A stretch of 64,000 bases of DNA from Furfurilactobacillus rossiae DSM 15814 (lineage in GTDB: Bacteria; Bacillota; Bacilli; Lactobacillales; Lactobacillaceae): the NCBI RefSeq assembly GCF_000428925.1, contig NZ_AUAW01000005.1:1-64000 (forward strand), read 5' to 3'. A program made the position numbers and the translations under genes. Shown piece by piece: positions 14,906 through 24,754 of this stretch. Position 1 is the stretch's first letter. The number at the start of each line of letters is the position of its first letter. The notes beneath the pieces are model-generated. The model was not told the DNA's origin. It was given only the letters and a program-made list of their open reading frames with translations, and searched no databases.

Positions 14906-16831
14906 ATGAGCTATCAAGCCCTTTATCGGGTATGGCGGCCGCAACGGTTTGATGAAATTGTTGGACAGACCGTCATTACGCAAACATTAAAAAACGCTAT
15001 TGTGACCCAGCAGACGAGTCATGCTTACCTTTTTTGTGGCCCACGTGGGACCGGTAAGACATCAGCGGCGAAGATTTTTGCCAAGGCCATTAATTGTCCA
15101 AATCAGAAAGATGGCGAACCGTGCAACAATTGTGACATTTGTAAAGCAATCACGGCCGGCCAGCTAAACGATGTCATTGAAATTGATGCTGCTTCCAACA
15201 ACGGTGTTGAAGAAATTCGTGACATTCGTGATAAGGCCAAATACGCGCCAACACAGGCCACTTATAAAATTTACATTATCGATGAAGTGCATATGTTATC
15301 AACCGGGGCCTTTAATGCTTTATTGAAGACTTTGGAGGAACCGCCGGCCAATGTGATCTTTATTTTGGCCACTACGGAGCCGCATAAAATTCCGGCAACC
15401 ATTATTTCACGGACGCAGCGTTTTGATTTTAAACGAATTACGGCTCAGGAAAGTTTTGACCGAATGGTTTACATCTTGAAGCAAAAGCAAGTTGACTTCG
15501 AAGAACCAGCTTTAAAGGTCATTGCCAACGCGGCGGAAGGCGGAATGCGTGATGCCTTGAGTATTCTGGATCAAACGATTTCTTTCGGTGATAATGAAGT
15601 AACATTGGACAATGCTTTGTTAGTCACGGGAAGTGTGACCGAAAGTTTATTGGCTGACTATGTCAAACAGGTCGTTGCTCATGAAACGACGGCTGGGTTA
15701 GCGGCCCTCCAAAAGGTCCTAGACGATGGTAAAGATGCCGGTCGTTTTGTGGAGGACGTAATCAGTTATGTTCGTGATCTGCTTCTTTATAAAGAAGCGC
15801 CTGATATGGTAACGGGTAGCGATACCACCGGTGATGTTTTTCAACAATTGAGTAAGAACACAGATCCTGACGTTTTTTACCAAATGATCAATGCTTTAAA
15901 TGAGGTAGCTGCACAGTTGCGATTTACAACTCATCCGGATGTCTATTTAGAAGTGTTGACGGTTAAGCTAGCACAGATATATCCGAATGTGGGCACAACT
16001 AAGGCCCCTACATCAGGGAGCGCTTCTAATGCGTCTGAAGTTGCTGAACTGGAGACGCAAATTCAACAGTTGAAGCAAACGGTCAGCCGCTTAAGCGCAG
16101 CGACGACTCAACCGCAACAGCCAGCACCTACTCCAGCACCTACTGTAGAAGCTTCGTCTCATAGTGTTCAAGGGACTCAAACGACCTCGACAACTAGCGC
16201 GACGCCAGCGCCAACGAATCAGCCAGCATCAACCACAGGCACGCAGACAGGAAAGCCGGCACGGGCCAAAACGACGACTGCGACTGCTAGCCATGCAAGT
16301 GCCAACGTTAACTTGGCAAAAATTTATCCAGTGTTGCGAGCCGCTACAAAGCATGATTTAGATGCGATGCGTGACGTATGGGACGATTTATTGGATACGC
16401 TGCCTGTGACGCAAAAAGCGATGATGCATGTTTCAAAGCCTGTCGCTGCTAGTAATGAAGGTGTAATTGTTTCATTTAGCTACGCCTTCTTCTTTGATAA
16501 GGCAGCCACTGATGATGGTTTGCGAACAGCATTGGAGAACAATCTTAACCGATTGACTGGCGATACGACCGATGTTTGGTTTGTTCCAGAGGATCAGTGG
16601 CCACAGATTCGTAAGGACTTTTTGACGGATCATAAAGAAGAATTAACGGGGGGGACGACCCCGACCGGGACTACTGCTACTCGGCAGCAACAGCCGGTTT
16701 CAGATGAGCCGGCGTCAGCCCCGCTTGACTCGCCATCGGAGGACGCTGGTATCAGTGAGCCGGAGAATGAGTTGGTAACAAAAGCGCAACAGCTGTTTGG
16801 CGCTGATAACGTGACTATCAAAAACGATTAA
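14906..16831 (+). CDS. dnaX: DNA polymerase III subunits gamma/tau
   Basis: A 641-residue clamp-loader ATPase. Walker A is GPRGTGKTS at about residue 45, the zinc module is CPNQKDGEPCNNCDIC (about 64-79), Walker B is IIDEVHML and the SRTQRF arginine-finger motif is at about 168. A long Pro/Thr/Ala/Gln-rich linker (about 385-465) separates the clamp-loader part from the C-terminal tau domain that binds PolC. It works with delta' (holB, 20303). AGGAG precedes the ATG. It begins a dnaX-ybaB-recR-yaaL cluster. Confidence 0.95.
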   Translation: MSYQALYRVWRPQRFDEIVGQTVITQTLKNAIVTQQTSHAYLFCGPRGTGKTSAAKIFAKAINCPNQKDGEPCNNCDICKAITAGQLNDVIEIDAASNNGVEEIRDIRDKAKYAPTQATYKIYIIDEVHMLSTGAFNALLKTLEEPPANVIFILATTEPHKIPATIISRTQRFDFKRITAQESFDRMVYILKQKQVDFEEPALKVIANAAEGGMRDALSILDQTISFGDNEVTLDNALLVTGSVTESLLADYVKQVVAHETTAGLAALQKVLDDGKDAGRFVEDVISYVRDLLLYKEAPDMVTGSDTTGDVFQQLSKNTDPDVFYQMINALNEVAAQLRFTTHPDVYLEVLTVKLAQIYPNVGTTKAPTSGSASNASEVAELETQIQQLKQTVSRLSAATTQPQQPAPTPAPTVEASSHSVQGTQTTSTTSATPAPTNQPASTTGTQTGKPARAKTTTATASHASANVNLAKIYPVLRAATKHDLDAMRDVWDDLLDTLPVTQKAMMHVSKPVAASNEGVIVSFSYAFFFDKAATDDGLRTALENNLNRLTGDTTDVWFVPEDQWPQIRKDFLTDHKEELTGGTTPTGTTATRQQQPVSDEPASAPLDSPSEDAGISEPENELVTKAQQLFGADNVTIKND

Positions 16832-16884
16832 ACGGTCAGTTGATGACCAAATATGAATAACTTAATTTTGGAGGAATGAAGATT

Positions 16885-17190
16885 ATGATGGGTGGCAATA
16901 TGCAAAATATTATGCGTCAGGCACAAAAGATGCAAAAGCAGATGAAGGCAGACCAAGAGAAACTGGAAGCACAAACTTTCACTGGTTCTGCGCCAGATGA
17001 TATGGTGAAGGCCACATTTACAGGAGACCACAAGATGACTGATTTGGTCGTTAATCCTGATGCGATTGATCCAGATGATCCCGACATGCTGGCTGACATG
17101 GTTTTGGCGGCGGTTAATGATGCAATGACACAAATTGACACTGCAACGGACAGTACCATGGGCAAATACAGCCGTGGTCTGGGGATGTAA
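16885..17190 (+). CDS. Nucleoid-associated protein, YbaB/EbfC family
   Basis: A 101-residue YbaB/EbfC-family DNA-binding protein with the usual long N-terminal helix ([21 protein letters not shown]) and the conserved core [40 protein letters not shown]. It coats DNA as a dimer and is always found between dnaX and recR. ATG 16876 overlaps GGAGG (16870-16874), so ATG 16885 (or 16888) is chosen. Confidence 0.93.
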   Translation: MMGGNMQNIMRQAQKMQKQMKADQEKLEAQTFTGSAPDDMVKATFTGDHKMTDLVVNPDAIDPDDPDMLADMVLAAVNDAMTQIDTATDSTMGKYSRGLGM

Positions 17191-17208
17191 GTACAAACGA
17201 GGTAGACA

Positions 17209-17808
17209 ATGGATTATCCAGAACCAATTGCGCAATTAATTGAAAGTTACATGAAGTTACCGGGTATTGGTGCAAAAACTGCCACACGGCTAGCCTTTTA
17301 TACAATTGATATGGATGGTGATGACGTGACTGGTTTTGCTAAGTCCTTGATTTCGGCCAAACGTGACTTACACTTCTGCTCAATTTGTGGCAATATCACT
17401 GAAGAAGATCCGTGCGCGATTTGTTCTGATAAATCGCGTGATCAAAGCACGATTCTAGTGGTTGAAGAGCCTAAAGATATTATGTCGATGGAATCAATGC
17501 GTGAATATCATGGTTTATACCATGTTTTGCACGGCGTCTTGTCACCAATCGAAGGTAAAGGTCCTGAAGATATTAACATCACCAGCTTGGTCAAACGGCT
17601 TCAGGAGCACGATGAAGTGAAAGAAGTCATTGTGGCAACAAATGCCACGCCTGAAGGGGAAGCTACTGCTATGTACCTATCACGGTTGATTAAGCCAGCG
17701 GGCATCAAGGTGACTCGGTTAGCTCATGGTCTATCAGTAGGATCTGACATTGATTACGCTGATGAGGTAACCTTACTTAAAGCTGTTGAGGGCCGGACTG
17801 AAATGTAG
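17209..17808 (+). CDS. recR: Recombination protein RecR
   Basis: A 199-residue RecR. Order: helix-hairpin-helix ([14 protein letters not shown], about 17-30), four-cysteine zinc finger ([16 protein letters not shown], about 57-72), Toprim domain ([13 protein letters not shown] and [12 protein letters not shown]), C-terminal Walker-like tail. It acts with RecO and RecF to load RecA at gaps. GAGGT precedes the ATG, 19 bases after ybaB. Confidence 0.96.
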   Translation: MDYPEPIAQLIESYMKLPGIGAKTATRLAFYTIDMDGDDVTGFAKSLISAKRDLHFCSICGNITEEDPCAICSDKSRDQSTILVVEEPKDIMSMESMREYHGLYHVLHGVLSPIEGKGPEDINITSLVKRLQEHDEVKEVIVATNATPEGEATAMYLSRLIKPAGIKVTRLAHGLSVGSDIDYADEVTLLKAVEGRTEM

Positions 17809-17877
17809 ACGATAGACGCTGGTACTACTCTTATGTGAATGGAAATTGTATCAGCGTGAGCGATGTGGGAGGTCAAA

Positions 17878-18123
17878 ATGTTATTTAGTCGTCGTCCACG
17901 CTTGCATGGGCAATATAATGAAGCGCTGTTGGATGATATTGATCGAGCAAAACGTAGTTGGGACCGAGCTGTAGAGACGCAAACAGCAGTCGTAGATGAA
18001 GGCAACGGCCGTGAACTTTCGGCACAAACTGCATTGGCGCGACAAAAATATATGTTGTTATTCCGTGAGGCACGAGAACGGAAAGTTCGGGGCCGATTGC
18101 AGGCCTCAGTGATTGATAATTAA
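17878..18123 (+). CDS. YaaL-like DUF2508 protein
   Basis: An 81-residue, highly charged, mostly helical protein (NEALLDDIDRAKRSWDRAVETQ) of the DUF2508/YaaL family, which conserves its place after recR in Firmicutes. No function is established. The frame opens at 17863, but GGGAGG before ATG 17878 sets the start. No signal peptide or membrane segment. Confidence 0.85.
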   Translation: MLFSRRPRLHGQYNEALLDDIDRAKRSWDRAVETQTAVVDEGNGRELSAQTALARQKYMLLFREARERKVRGRLQASVIDN

Positions 18124-18152
18124 TTACGATTAGCATCTAGACACAATAATTG

Positions 18153-18201
18153 AAAAACGTTTGCTGGAGAATTGTACATTGAACCCCAGCAAACGTTTTT
18201 T
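18153..18201 (+). terminator. Terminator of the dnaX-recR-yaaL cluster
   Basis: AAAAACGTTTGCTGG and CCAGCAAACGTTTTTT form a 15-bp stem around an 18-base loop, ending in six T. Confidence 0.9.
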
Positions 18202-18269
18202 GATGGCGTTAATTTCTCCAGTCTTTTGCGTATGTAACAGGTAGATCACAAAAGACGGAGGAGTTTCGA

Positions 18270-19178
18270 ATGAAACGTTTAGCAATAGCAATATCGGTAA
18301 TTGGCCTCGTGCTGGGGTTATGCGACACTGGAAAGGCAATGAGTAAAACAGATTTTTTGATGCAAGTGGAGTCAGGTGCACAACAGAACTGGGATCATTA
18401 TGGAATTTTGCCCTCGGTGACTGGTGCCCAAGCTATTTTGGAAAGTGGCTGGGGGATGTCTCAGTTAGCCACCAATGCTCATAATTTGTTTGGCATTAAA
18501 GGAACTAATGCTGACGGGGCAACGGTTCGCATGCCAACACGCGAAGTTGTCAACGGGTATTCATTGTCCGTCTGGGCAGATTTCCGAGCTTATCCGTCGT
18601 TTGTCGAAAGCATTGCGGATCATGGCCAATTTTTGAGCGTGAATAGTCGTTATCACAATGTTTTGGGTGAGCAAGATGCATGGCAAGCCGCTCAGAAATT
18701 GCAAAGCGATGGTTACGCTACTGATCCTGCTTATGCGGATGAACTAATGCAAATCATTCGGGCTAATAATTTAACCCGATGGGATCAGGGAAAATCAGGC
18801 ATTGATCAACATCCAAAAGTAGCGGCCCCTAACTCAAATGAAACGGCGAACAGCATTAATCAACCTTGTCAACAAGACGCTCTGCGGCGGTACGTGATTC
18901 AACCGGGTGACAGCTGGTGGCGAATTAGCATGGCCAGTGGTATTTCGATGGGCCAAATCAGTCAGGCCAGCCAAACACCGATTCGGTGGTGGATCTATCC
19001 AGGTCAAGGGCTATGGTTACCACAAATGGCGCATTATACCGTGCAGCCAGGAGACACACTACATCGGATTGCGAAGGCCTTGAAGTTGCCGATAGACTCA
19101 TTGGCAAAGGTTAACCACCGCGTGCCTCAAAGTCATTTAACAGTCGGAACCAAATTGGAATTGCCGGCTACCGTGTAA
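18270..19178 (+). CDS. Secreted N-acetylglucosaminidase (GH73) with two LysM domains
   Basis: A 302-residue exported peptidoglycan hydrolase. A signal peptide (about residues 1-23, ending TGKA) is followed by a GH73 glucosaminidase domain (about 28-170: ILPSVTGAQAILESGWG with the catalytic Glu, NAHNLFGIKG, YPSFVESIADHGQFL). Two C-terminal LysM domains follow (YVIQPGDSWWRIS at about 210 and YTVQPGDTLHRIA at about 258), which bind peptidoglycan. Likely role is cell separation or wall turnover. GGAGG precedes the ATG. It stands alone between terminator and tmk. Confidence 0.9.
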   Translation: MKRLAIAISVIGLVLGLCDTGKAMSKTDFLMQVESGAQQNWDHYGILPSVTGAQAILESGWGMSQLATNAHNLFGIKGTNADGATVRMPTREVVNGYSLSVWADFRAYPSFVESIADHGQFLSVNSRYHNVLGEQDAWQAAQKLQSDGYATDPAYADELMQIIRANNLTRWDQGKSGIDQHPKVAAPNSNETANSINQPCQQDALRRYVIQPGDSWWRISMASGISMGQISQASQTPIRWWIYPGQGLWLPQMAHYTVQPGDTLHRIAKALKLPIDSLAKVNHRVPQSHLTVGTKLELPATV

Positions 19179-19245
19179 TTACGTTAGACAGCGACCCCTA
19201 TTCTAAAGTACAATGAACGTATTGACGATAAGGGAGTTTGGAATA

Positions 19246-19887
19246 GTGAAAACAGGCGCATTTATAACTTTTGAGGGGCCCGATGGGGCAGGAAAAACCA
19301 GTGTTCTGAATGCGCTGATCGATGATTATTCATTGCAACTAGGGGAGAAATTGCTGACAACCCGTGAGCCGGGTGGTAATAAGATTTCAGAAGCAATTCG
19401 TGCGATTATCATGGATAAGGCCAACACGGAGATGGATGCGCGGACAGAAGCTTTACTGTTCGCAGCGGCACGACGCCAGCATTTGGTCCAAACGGTGTTG
19501 CCAGCCTTAGATGCAGGCAAAGTTGTCTTCTCTGATCGGTATGTTGATAGCTCAATTGCGTACCAAGGCGCTGGCCGTGAAATTGGTGAGGCTGCTGTAG
19601 CAGAAATGAATCTTTTTGCTACGAAGGGACTTACACCAGACCTAACAATCTACTTTGATGTACCATCGGAGGTAGGATTAACACGAATTCATGAATATCG
19701 GTCAGATGAAATCAATCGTTTGGATAATGAAGAACTGTCATTTCACCGTCGTGTACGGCACGCTTACCTTAAATTGTTGCAAGACGAACCACAACGCATT
19801 ACACTAATTGACGCGAACCAACCGCTGGAAAAAGTGATTACCGACACGAAAAAGGTGATTGCTCAACGGTTCCCGAATTTATTTTAA
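19246..19887 (+). CDS. tmk: Thymidylate kinase
   Basis: A 213-residue dTMP kinase. P-loop FEGPDGAGKTS is at about residues 8-18, the TREPGG motif (about 42-47) binds dTMP, and DRYVDSSIAYQG is the DRY motif. It makes dTDP for DNA synthesis. The frame opens upstream at 19213, but GGGAG (19232-19236) and homology place the start at GTG 19246, giving MKTGAFITFEGPDG. First gene of a tmk-darA-holB-yabA-rsmI run. Confidence 0.95.
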   Translation: MKTGAFITFEGPDGAGKTSVLNALIDDYSLQLGEKLLTTREPGGNKISEAIRAIIMDKANTEMDARTEALLFAAARRQHLVQTVLPALDAGKVVFSDRYVDSSIAYQGAGREIGEAAVAEMNLFATKGLTPDLTIYFDVPSEVGLTRIHEYRSDEINRLDNEELSFHRRVRHAYLKLLQDEPQRITLIDANQPLEKVITDTKKVIAQRFPNLF

Positions 19888-19944
19888 TGGTACGGAGCCC
19901 CGTTATCGCGGTCGCGAGCTTTTTTCACAGGAGGAATTACGCAT

Positions 19945-20274
19945 ATGAAAATGATTATTGCTATTGTTCAAGATAAGGATAGTAATCGGCTGAGTAATCA
20001 GTTTATCGAACAAAATATTAGAGCCACAAAATTGTCAACGACGGGTGGCTTCTTACGTTCGGGAAATACCACGTTCTTGATTGGGATCGAAGATGACCGC
20101 GTTCAGGAAGTTATGGATCTCATTAAGGAGACATCACATACTCGGGATCAATTCATGACACCGCCAGTTAATATGGATGTTTCAATGGATCAGACTGCTT
20201 CATATCCAGTTGAAGTCACAGTTGGTGGAGCAACTTGTTTTGTACTGCCAGTTGAGGCATTTCAACAGTTTTAG
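19945..20274 (+). CDS. darA: Cyclic-di-AMP receptor, PII-like (DarA/PstA/YaaQ)
   Basis: A 109-residue PII-like signalling protein. The start MKMIIAIVQDKDSNRLSNQF, the T-loop region TKLSTTGGFLRSGNTTFLIG and the EVTVGGATCFVLPVE tail match the DarA/PstA family, which binds c-di-AMP as a trimer; downstream targets are unknown. The conserved place is between tmk and holB. AGGAGG precedes the ATG. A c-di-AMP-regulated type of potassium importer is encoded at 34749. Confidence 0.9.
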   Translation: MKMIIAIVQDKDSNRLSNQFIEQNIRATKLSTTGGFLRSGNTTFLIGIEDDRVQEVMDLIKETSHTRDQFMTPPVNMDVSMDQTASYPVEVTVGGATCFVLPVEAFQQF

Positions 20275-20302
20275 TCGTTAACCGCACTGCTAACGAGGAA
20301 AT

Positions 20303-21316
20303 ATGCCAACAAATAATGATGTTTTAACAATTGCTGAACAGCGCCAACCTGTGCTGGTTCAGCATTTTAAAAATGTAATTAAAAAAAATGAACTGGCCCA
20401 TGCGTACTTATTTGCCGGACCAAACGGCAGTGGCAAGGAGGAGCTCGCAATGTGGATTGCGATGCGCCTTTTTTGTATTAACCTGCAAGATGGTCAGCCT
20501 TGTGGCAAATGTGAGGAATGTCAGCGAATCAGTCAACGTGAGCACCCAGATGTATTGATTGTTGAACCAGAAGGTAACTCGATTAAAGTTGATCAAGTTC
20601 GTTTGCTGAAATCTGAGTTTTCCAAAAGTGGGATGGAAGGTAATAAAAAAGTTTTCATCATTGCCGGAGCTGAAACAATGACTGCCAGCGCAGCCAACAG
20701 CTTGCTAAAGTTCCTTGAAGAACCTAGTGGGAACATTACTGCCTTGTTGCTGACGACCAATCCCAATTTGCTTTTACCGACTGTCATTTCACGGACTCAG
20801 GAGATGGAGATGCAACCATTAGCGGTCAATGAACTTCAGTCTCAACTCGAATCAGCCGGCGTCGGAAAGCACCTATTAGCATTGACCAGCCGGCTGACTA
20901 ATAGCCCTGATCAAGCGGCTGAGTGGTTAGTCGATGACTGGCTGGGTCAAACCGCAGCTGCTGTGTGGCAGTGGGAGAGTCAGCTGCTGAAGCCTGACAT
21001 GAGTGCGTTTGTCACGGTGGGAACGACACTTGTACCCTTGGCAAGGGATCGTCCACATCAGCGAATTGTCTTGGACATTATTTTGGCTGGATTTCGAGAC
21101 ATGCTATTAGAAAATATTGATCAGGAAAAATTTGTCATGAGTTTTCCGAGCCATCGCAAGGATTTACAGGAATTAACGACGCGTTATTCTAAAAAGCAAC
21201 TCGTCGACGTTACAGATTTAGGGTTACAATCAAAGCAGTTGCTCGAACGCAACGTTAGTTTTCAAAATGTGGCCGAATCATTGACGTTGAAGGCATTTAA
21301 CGTTCTTTCTAAATGA
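20303..21316 (+). CDS. holB: DNA polymerase III delta' subunit
   Basis: A 337-residue clamp-loader subunit. The AAA+ fold is seen from HAYLFAGPNGSGKEE (degenerate P-loop), the zinc module CINLQDGQPCGKCEEC (about 55-70), and NSLLKFLEEPSGNITALLLTTNP with SRTQEM. Delta' completes the clamp loader with DnaX. GAGGA precedes the ATG; 51 bases later the yabA start follows. Confidence 0.94.
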   Translation: MPTNNDVLTIAEQRQPVLVQHFKNVIKKNELAHAYLFAGPNGSGKEELAMWIAMRLFCINLQDGQPCGKCEECQRISQREHPDVLIVEPEGNSIKVDQVRLLKSEFSKSGMEGNKKVFIIAGAETMTASAANSLLKFLEEPSGNITALLLTTNPNLLLPTVISRTQEMEMQPLAVNELQSQLESAGVGKHLLALTSRLTNSPDQAAEWLVDDWLGQTAAAVWQWESQLLKPDMSAFVTVGTTLVPLARDRPHQRIVLDIILAGFRDMLLENIDQEKFVMSFPSHRKDLQELTTRYSKKQLVDVTDLGLQSKQLLERNVSFQNVAESLTLKAFNVLSK

Positions 21317-21367
21317 TGATTGCCAGTTTTGAAACGATGCAATGATGACACTGATGGAGGTGTAATC

Positions 21368-21718
21368 GTGGATAAACGACAAACAATGCTCGACGATTTT
21401 GAGCACTTGCAAGATCAGACGACAGGAATTTTGGATCAGTTGGCCGCATTAAAAAAGCAGGTTACGGCATTGTCAGAAGAGAATGCTGAATTAACTGTCG
21501 AAAACCAGCATTTACGTGAACTGCTCGGTACCGATACGGATACGACAGAAGCACAGCAACGATTGTCTAAATCACTACAGAATTTAGAACGATTGTACGA
21601 GACCGGTTTTCACGTTTGCCGTGAGTTTTATGGTCAACGTAGAGAAGAAAATGACTCCTGTGCATTTTGTTTAGACGTCATTTACGGAGAACGGGATCGA
21701 ACGATTAAAGCAAGTTAG
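21368..21718 (+). CDS. yabA: Replication initiation control protein YabA
   Basis: A 116-residue YabA. An N-terminal coiled coil (about 1-60, leucine-rich with ALKKQVTALSEENAEL) mediates tetramerisation; the C-terminal zinc site is HVCREFYGQRREENDSCAFC (His, Cys, Cys, Cys). It restrains DnaA and contacts DnaN. The frame opens at 21320; GGAGG (21356-21360 region) before GTG 21368 sets the start, giving MDKRQTMLDDFEHLQ. Confidence 0.93.
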   Translation: MDKRQTMLDDFEHLQDQTTGILDQLAALKKQVTALSEENAELTVENQHLRELLGTDTDTTEAQQRLSKSLQNLERLYETGFHVCREFYGQRREENDSCAFCLDVIYGERDRTIKAS

Positions 21719-21732
21719 GAGTGGACACAGTC

Positions 21733-22620
21733 ATGGTAGCAACAAGTCAGCGCAGCTTTGCGCCACATGAATCCGGTACGCTGTTTTTAGTACCAACACC
21801 GATTGGTAATTTGCAGGACATGACGTACCGGGCGGTTGCAACGCTAAAACAGGTCGACTTGATTGCGGCTGAGGACACGCGCAACACGCAGAAATTATTA
21901 AACAACTTTGATATTGAGACAAAACAAATTAGTTTTCATGAGCACAATACGCAAGAGCGAATTCCGGAATTACTGGATAAACTTCGCGCTGGTGTAAATA
22001 TAGCCCAGGTGAGCGACGCGGGGATGCCATCAATCAGCGACCCAGGCACAGAATTAGTTGCTGCTGCTGTGGCTGCCCAATTGCCAGTAGTGCCACTACC
22101 AGGAGCTAATGCTGGCCTAACAGCACTAATTGCGAGCGGTTTAGCACCACAACCGTTTTATTTTTACGGCTTTTTAGACCGCAAGACAAAAGAACAAAAG
22201 ACTGAGCTGGCTGAGCTGGCTAAACATCCGGAAACCGTGATTGTATACGAGGCACCGCACCGATTAGTGAAGACGGTAACTGCGATCGCAAACGCGGTCG
22301 GTCCGGACCGACAATTGGTGCTTTGCCGCGAATTAACTAAAAAGTTTGAAGAGTTTATTCGTGGGACTGCTAGCGAAGTTTTAGATTGGTTAGCCACAAA
22401 CCCGCCGCGCGGTGAGTTTGTCATTCTAATTGGTGGCAACACTAATCCGCCCGTTGAAGAGCAGGATCCACTGTTGAGTCAGCCGGTTGAAGAGCACGTT
22501 AAGACGTTGATTGCTAGAGGTGAGAAGCCTAATGATGCAATTAAAGCTGTCGCCAAAGCCCGTCAGTTACGCAAGCAAGAGGTTTATGCAATTTACCATC
22601 ACTTGAACGAGGAAAATTAA
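21733..22620 (+). CDS. rsmI: 16S rRNA 2'-O-ribose C1402 methyltransferase RsmI
   Basis: A 295-residue tetrapyrrole-methylase-fold enzyme. FLVPTPIGNLQDMTYRA, AAEDTRNTQKLL, VSDAGMPSISDPG and FYGFLDRK are family signatures. It methylates the ribose of C1402 in the decoding centre. A GTG at 21721 overlaps the AGGAG binding site, so ATG 21733 is preferred. The stop codon directly abuts the ATG of the next gene. Confidence 0.94.
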   Translation: MVATSQRSFAPHESGTLFLVPTPIGNLQDMTYRAVATLKQVDLIAAEDTRNTQKLLNNFDIETKQISFHEHNTQERIPELLDKLRAGVNIAQVSDAGMPSISDPGTELVAAAVAAQLPVVPLPGANAGLTALIASGLAPQPFYFYGFLDRKTKEQKTELAELAKHPETVIVYEAPHRLVKTVTAIANAVGPDRQLVLCRELTKKFEEFIRGTASEVLDWLATNPPRGEFVILIGGNTNPPVEEQDPLLSQPVEEHVKTLIARGEKPNDAIKAVAKARQLRKQEVYAIYHHLNEEN

Positions 22621-23397
22621 ATGACGCAACAGAACCGGTATGATGAAGAACATAAAATTCAGTATTACGAAACAGATTTAACGGGTAAGGTAACGTTAGG
22701 CATGTTAATCAACATGCTGGTGTTAACTTCATATGACCAAGCTGATAGCTTTGGCGTTGGCACGGATTATATGCTTTCAAAGGGCTACGGTTGGGTCATT
22801 GCCCAGTACGAAATAGATATTAAGCGGTTGCCTCGCGATCACGAAAAGGTACGTTTGGTAACTGAAGCGACCTCTAATAATCGTTATTTTGCCTATCGCC
22901 AATTCTTTTTAGAAGATGATCAGGGCAACGAGCTGGTTCATGTAGATACAATCTGTGTGGTGATGGATCTGACAGCTCGTAAAATGGTGGCCATCCCAGA
23001 TGATGCTGTGGCCCCTTACCATTCTGAGGTGGTCAAACGGATTCCTCGCTTATCACGACCGGCTAGTTTTGAAGAGTCAGATGTCGCGGCAACCAAGACG
23101 TATCGAGTGCGTTATTTTGACTTAGATTCAAATCATCATGTAAACAACTCACATTATTTTGATTGGATGATGGATGCCTTAGATGAAGAATTTTTGATTC
23201 ATCACGAATTGTGCCATCTGGCGATTCGCTTTGAAAATGAAGTTCGTTATGGACACGTGGTGAAGAGTGAAGTGACTGCGCCGGTTAATAATGAAGATGG
23301 TACGGCGACTACCCATCACCATATTATGGGCAATGATGAGCGATATGCTGAAGCAACGCTGACATGGCGGCCATTATCCGCAACAACGGTGGATTAA
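22621..23397 (+). CDS. Acyl-ACP thioesterase
   Basis: A 258-residue double hot-dog protein of the bacterial FatA/FatB-like acyl-ACP thioesterase family. The first hot dog holds IQYYETDLTGKVTLGMLINMLV; the second holds the active-site motif VRYFDLDSNHHVNNSHYFDWMMD. It releases fatty acids from acyl carrier protein. Coding starts at the base after the rsmI stop, so translation is probably coupled. Common in lactobacilli at this place. Confidence 0.88.
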   Translation: MTQQNRYDEEHKIQYYETDLTGKVTLGMLINMLVLTSYDQADSFGVGTDYMLSKGYGWVIAQYEIDIKRLPRDHEKVRLVTEATSNNRYFAYRQFFLEDDQGNELVHVDTICVVMDLTARKMVAIPDDAVAPYHSEVVKRIPRLSRPASFEESDVAATKTYRVRYFDLDSNHHVNNSHYFDWMMDALDEEFLIHHELCHLAIRFENEVRYGHVVKSEVTAPVNNEDGTATTHHHIMGNDERYAEATLTWRPLSATTVD

Positions 23398-23480
23398 TGC
23401 ATCTGTGCTGACCAGTGCTGTTGTGGTTAATCAGGTTATGCTATGATAGTACCGATGTTAACGATTTGGAGGAAAATAAA

Positions 23481-24473
23481 ATGTCAATTTTAGTTGCCGG
23501 TGGTGCCGGTTACGTCGGTTCACACATGGTGGATCGTTTAATTGAAAAAGGTTACGACGTGGTTGTTGTAGATAATTTATCTACTGGTCATCGCGCTGCT
23601 ATTAATGAAAAGGCGCGCTTTTATCAAGGCGATACCCGTGACCGTGAGTTTCTGACCAACGTTTTCGAAAAAGAAAACATTGATGGTGTTATCCACATGG
23701 ACGCATTTTCCATTGTGCCAGAGTCCATGAAAGACCCATTAAAGTACTTTGACAACAATGTTTATGGCATGATTACGTTGTTGGAAGTGATGCATGAGCA
23801 GGGTTGCAAACGGATGATCTTCTCATCGACTGCTGCTACATATGGTGTTCCTGAACGGATTCCGATTCATGAAGATGATCAGAAAAAGCCAATTAACCCT
23901 TATGGTGAAAGTAAGCTGATCATGGAACACATGATTCATTGGTGTGACGTTGCTTACGGCATTAAATGGGTTGCACTTCGTTACTTTAATGCGGCTGGTG
24001 CTAAGGCTGATGGTTCCATCGGTGAAGATCACCACCCAGAAACACATTTAATTCCAATTATTTTGCAAACGGCACTTGGTGAACGTGATCATATTGATAT
24101 GTACGGTGACGATTACGATACGCCAGATGGTACTAATGTACGTGACTATGTTCATATTCTGGACTTAGCTGATGCTCATATTTTGGCATTGAAATACCTG
24201 GATGAAGGAAATGAGAGTCGTGCGTTTAACTTGGGCTCATCTACTGGTTTTTCTGTTAAACAAATGGTTGAAGCAGCCCGCGAAGTGACTGGAAAAGAAA
24301 TTCCAGCTAAAATCGCACCACGGCGCCCCGGAGATCCTGATTCACTAGTTGCTGAATCGGAAGATGCTCGTAATATCCTTGGATGGAAGCCGCAATATGA
24401 TGATGTTCATGACATTATTAAGACTGCCTGGGCTTGGACACAGAGTCATCCAAACGGTTATGAAGATCGTTAG
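23481..24473 (+). CDS. galE: UDP-glucose 4-epimerase (GalE-like)
   Basis: A 330-residue extended short-chain dehydrogenase. The NAD motif GGAGYVGSH (about 7-15) and the catalytic STAATYG ... NPYGESK set (Ser, Tyr, Lys) are intact, and [22 protein letters not shown] is GalE-specific. It interconverts UDP-glucose and UDP-galactose. One oddity: the segment normally reading like HFAAxSLV is here [12 protein letters not shown], near the NAD-binding loop. GGAGG before ATG 23481 sets the start; the frame is open to 23415. Its own promoter is likely (TGC-TATGAT at 23438-23446). Confidence 0.88.
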   Translation: MSILVAGGAGYVGSHMVDRLIEKGYDVVVVDNLSTGHRAAINEKARFYQGDTRDREFLTNVFEKENIDGVIHMDAFSIVPESMKDPLKYFDNNVYGMITLLEVMHEQGCKRMIFSSTAATYGVPERIPIHEDDQKKPINPYGESKLIMEHMIHWCDVAYGIKWVALRYFNAAGAKADGSIGEDHHPETHLIPIILQTALGERDHIDMYGDDYDTPDGTNVRDYVHILDLADAHILALKYLDEGNESRAFNLGSSTGFSVKQMVEAAREVTGKEIPAKIAPRRPGDPDSLVAESEDARNILGWKPQYDDVHDIIKTAWAWTQSHPNGYEDR

Positions 24474-24507
24474 TCTGCTTTGATTTATTGTTAAATTGAT
24501 TTACGTT

Positions 24508-24539
24508 AAAAAACTTCGTTTGTGCAACGAAGTTTTTTT
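24508..24539. terminator. Terminator after galE
   Basis: AAAAAACTTCGTT and AACGAAGTTTTTTT form a 13-bp stem with a 5-base loop, strong T tract. Confidence 0.92.
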
Positions 24540-24754
24540 CGTGGTCAACTAAAAAAATAGTAATGTGACTAAGCACGTAGAAACACATAGGCTGTGCGTC
24601 ATTTGTCCTTAGTTTTAGGCATATTAAGAGAAGCACAGGTAACAAGCTGTTGTTTGTGGAAAGATTGTGACATATCGGGAAGTTCACGCGCCCATGTTAG
24701 ATGTGTTAATATTATTGCTGTCTATAGAACACTGAACGGAAAGTCAGGATTTAC

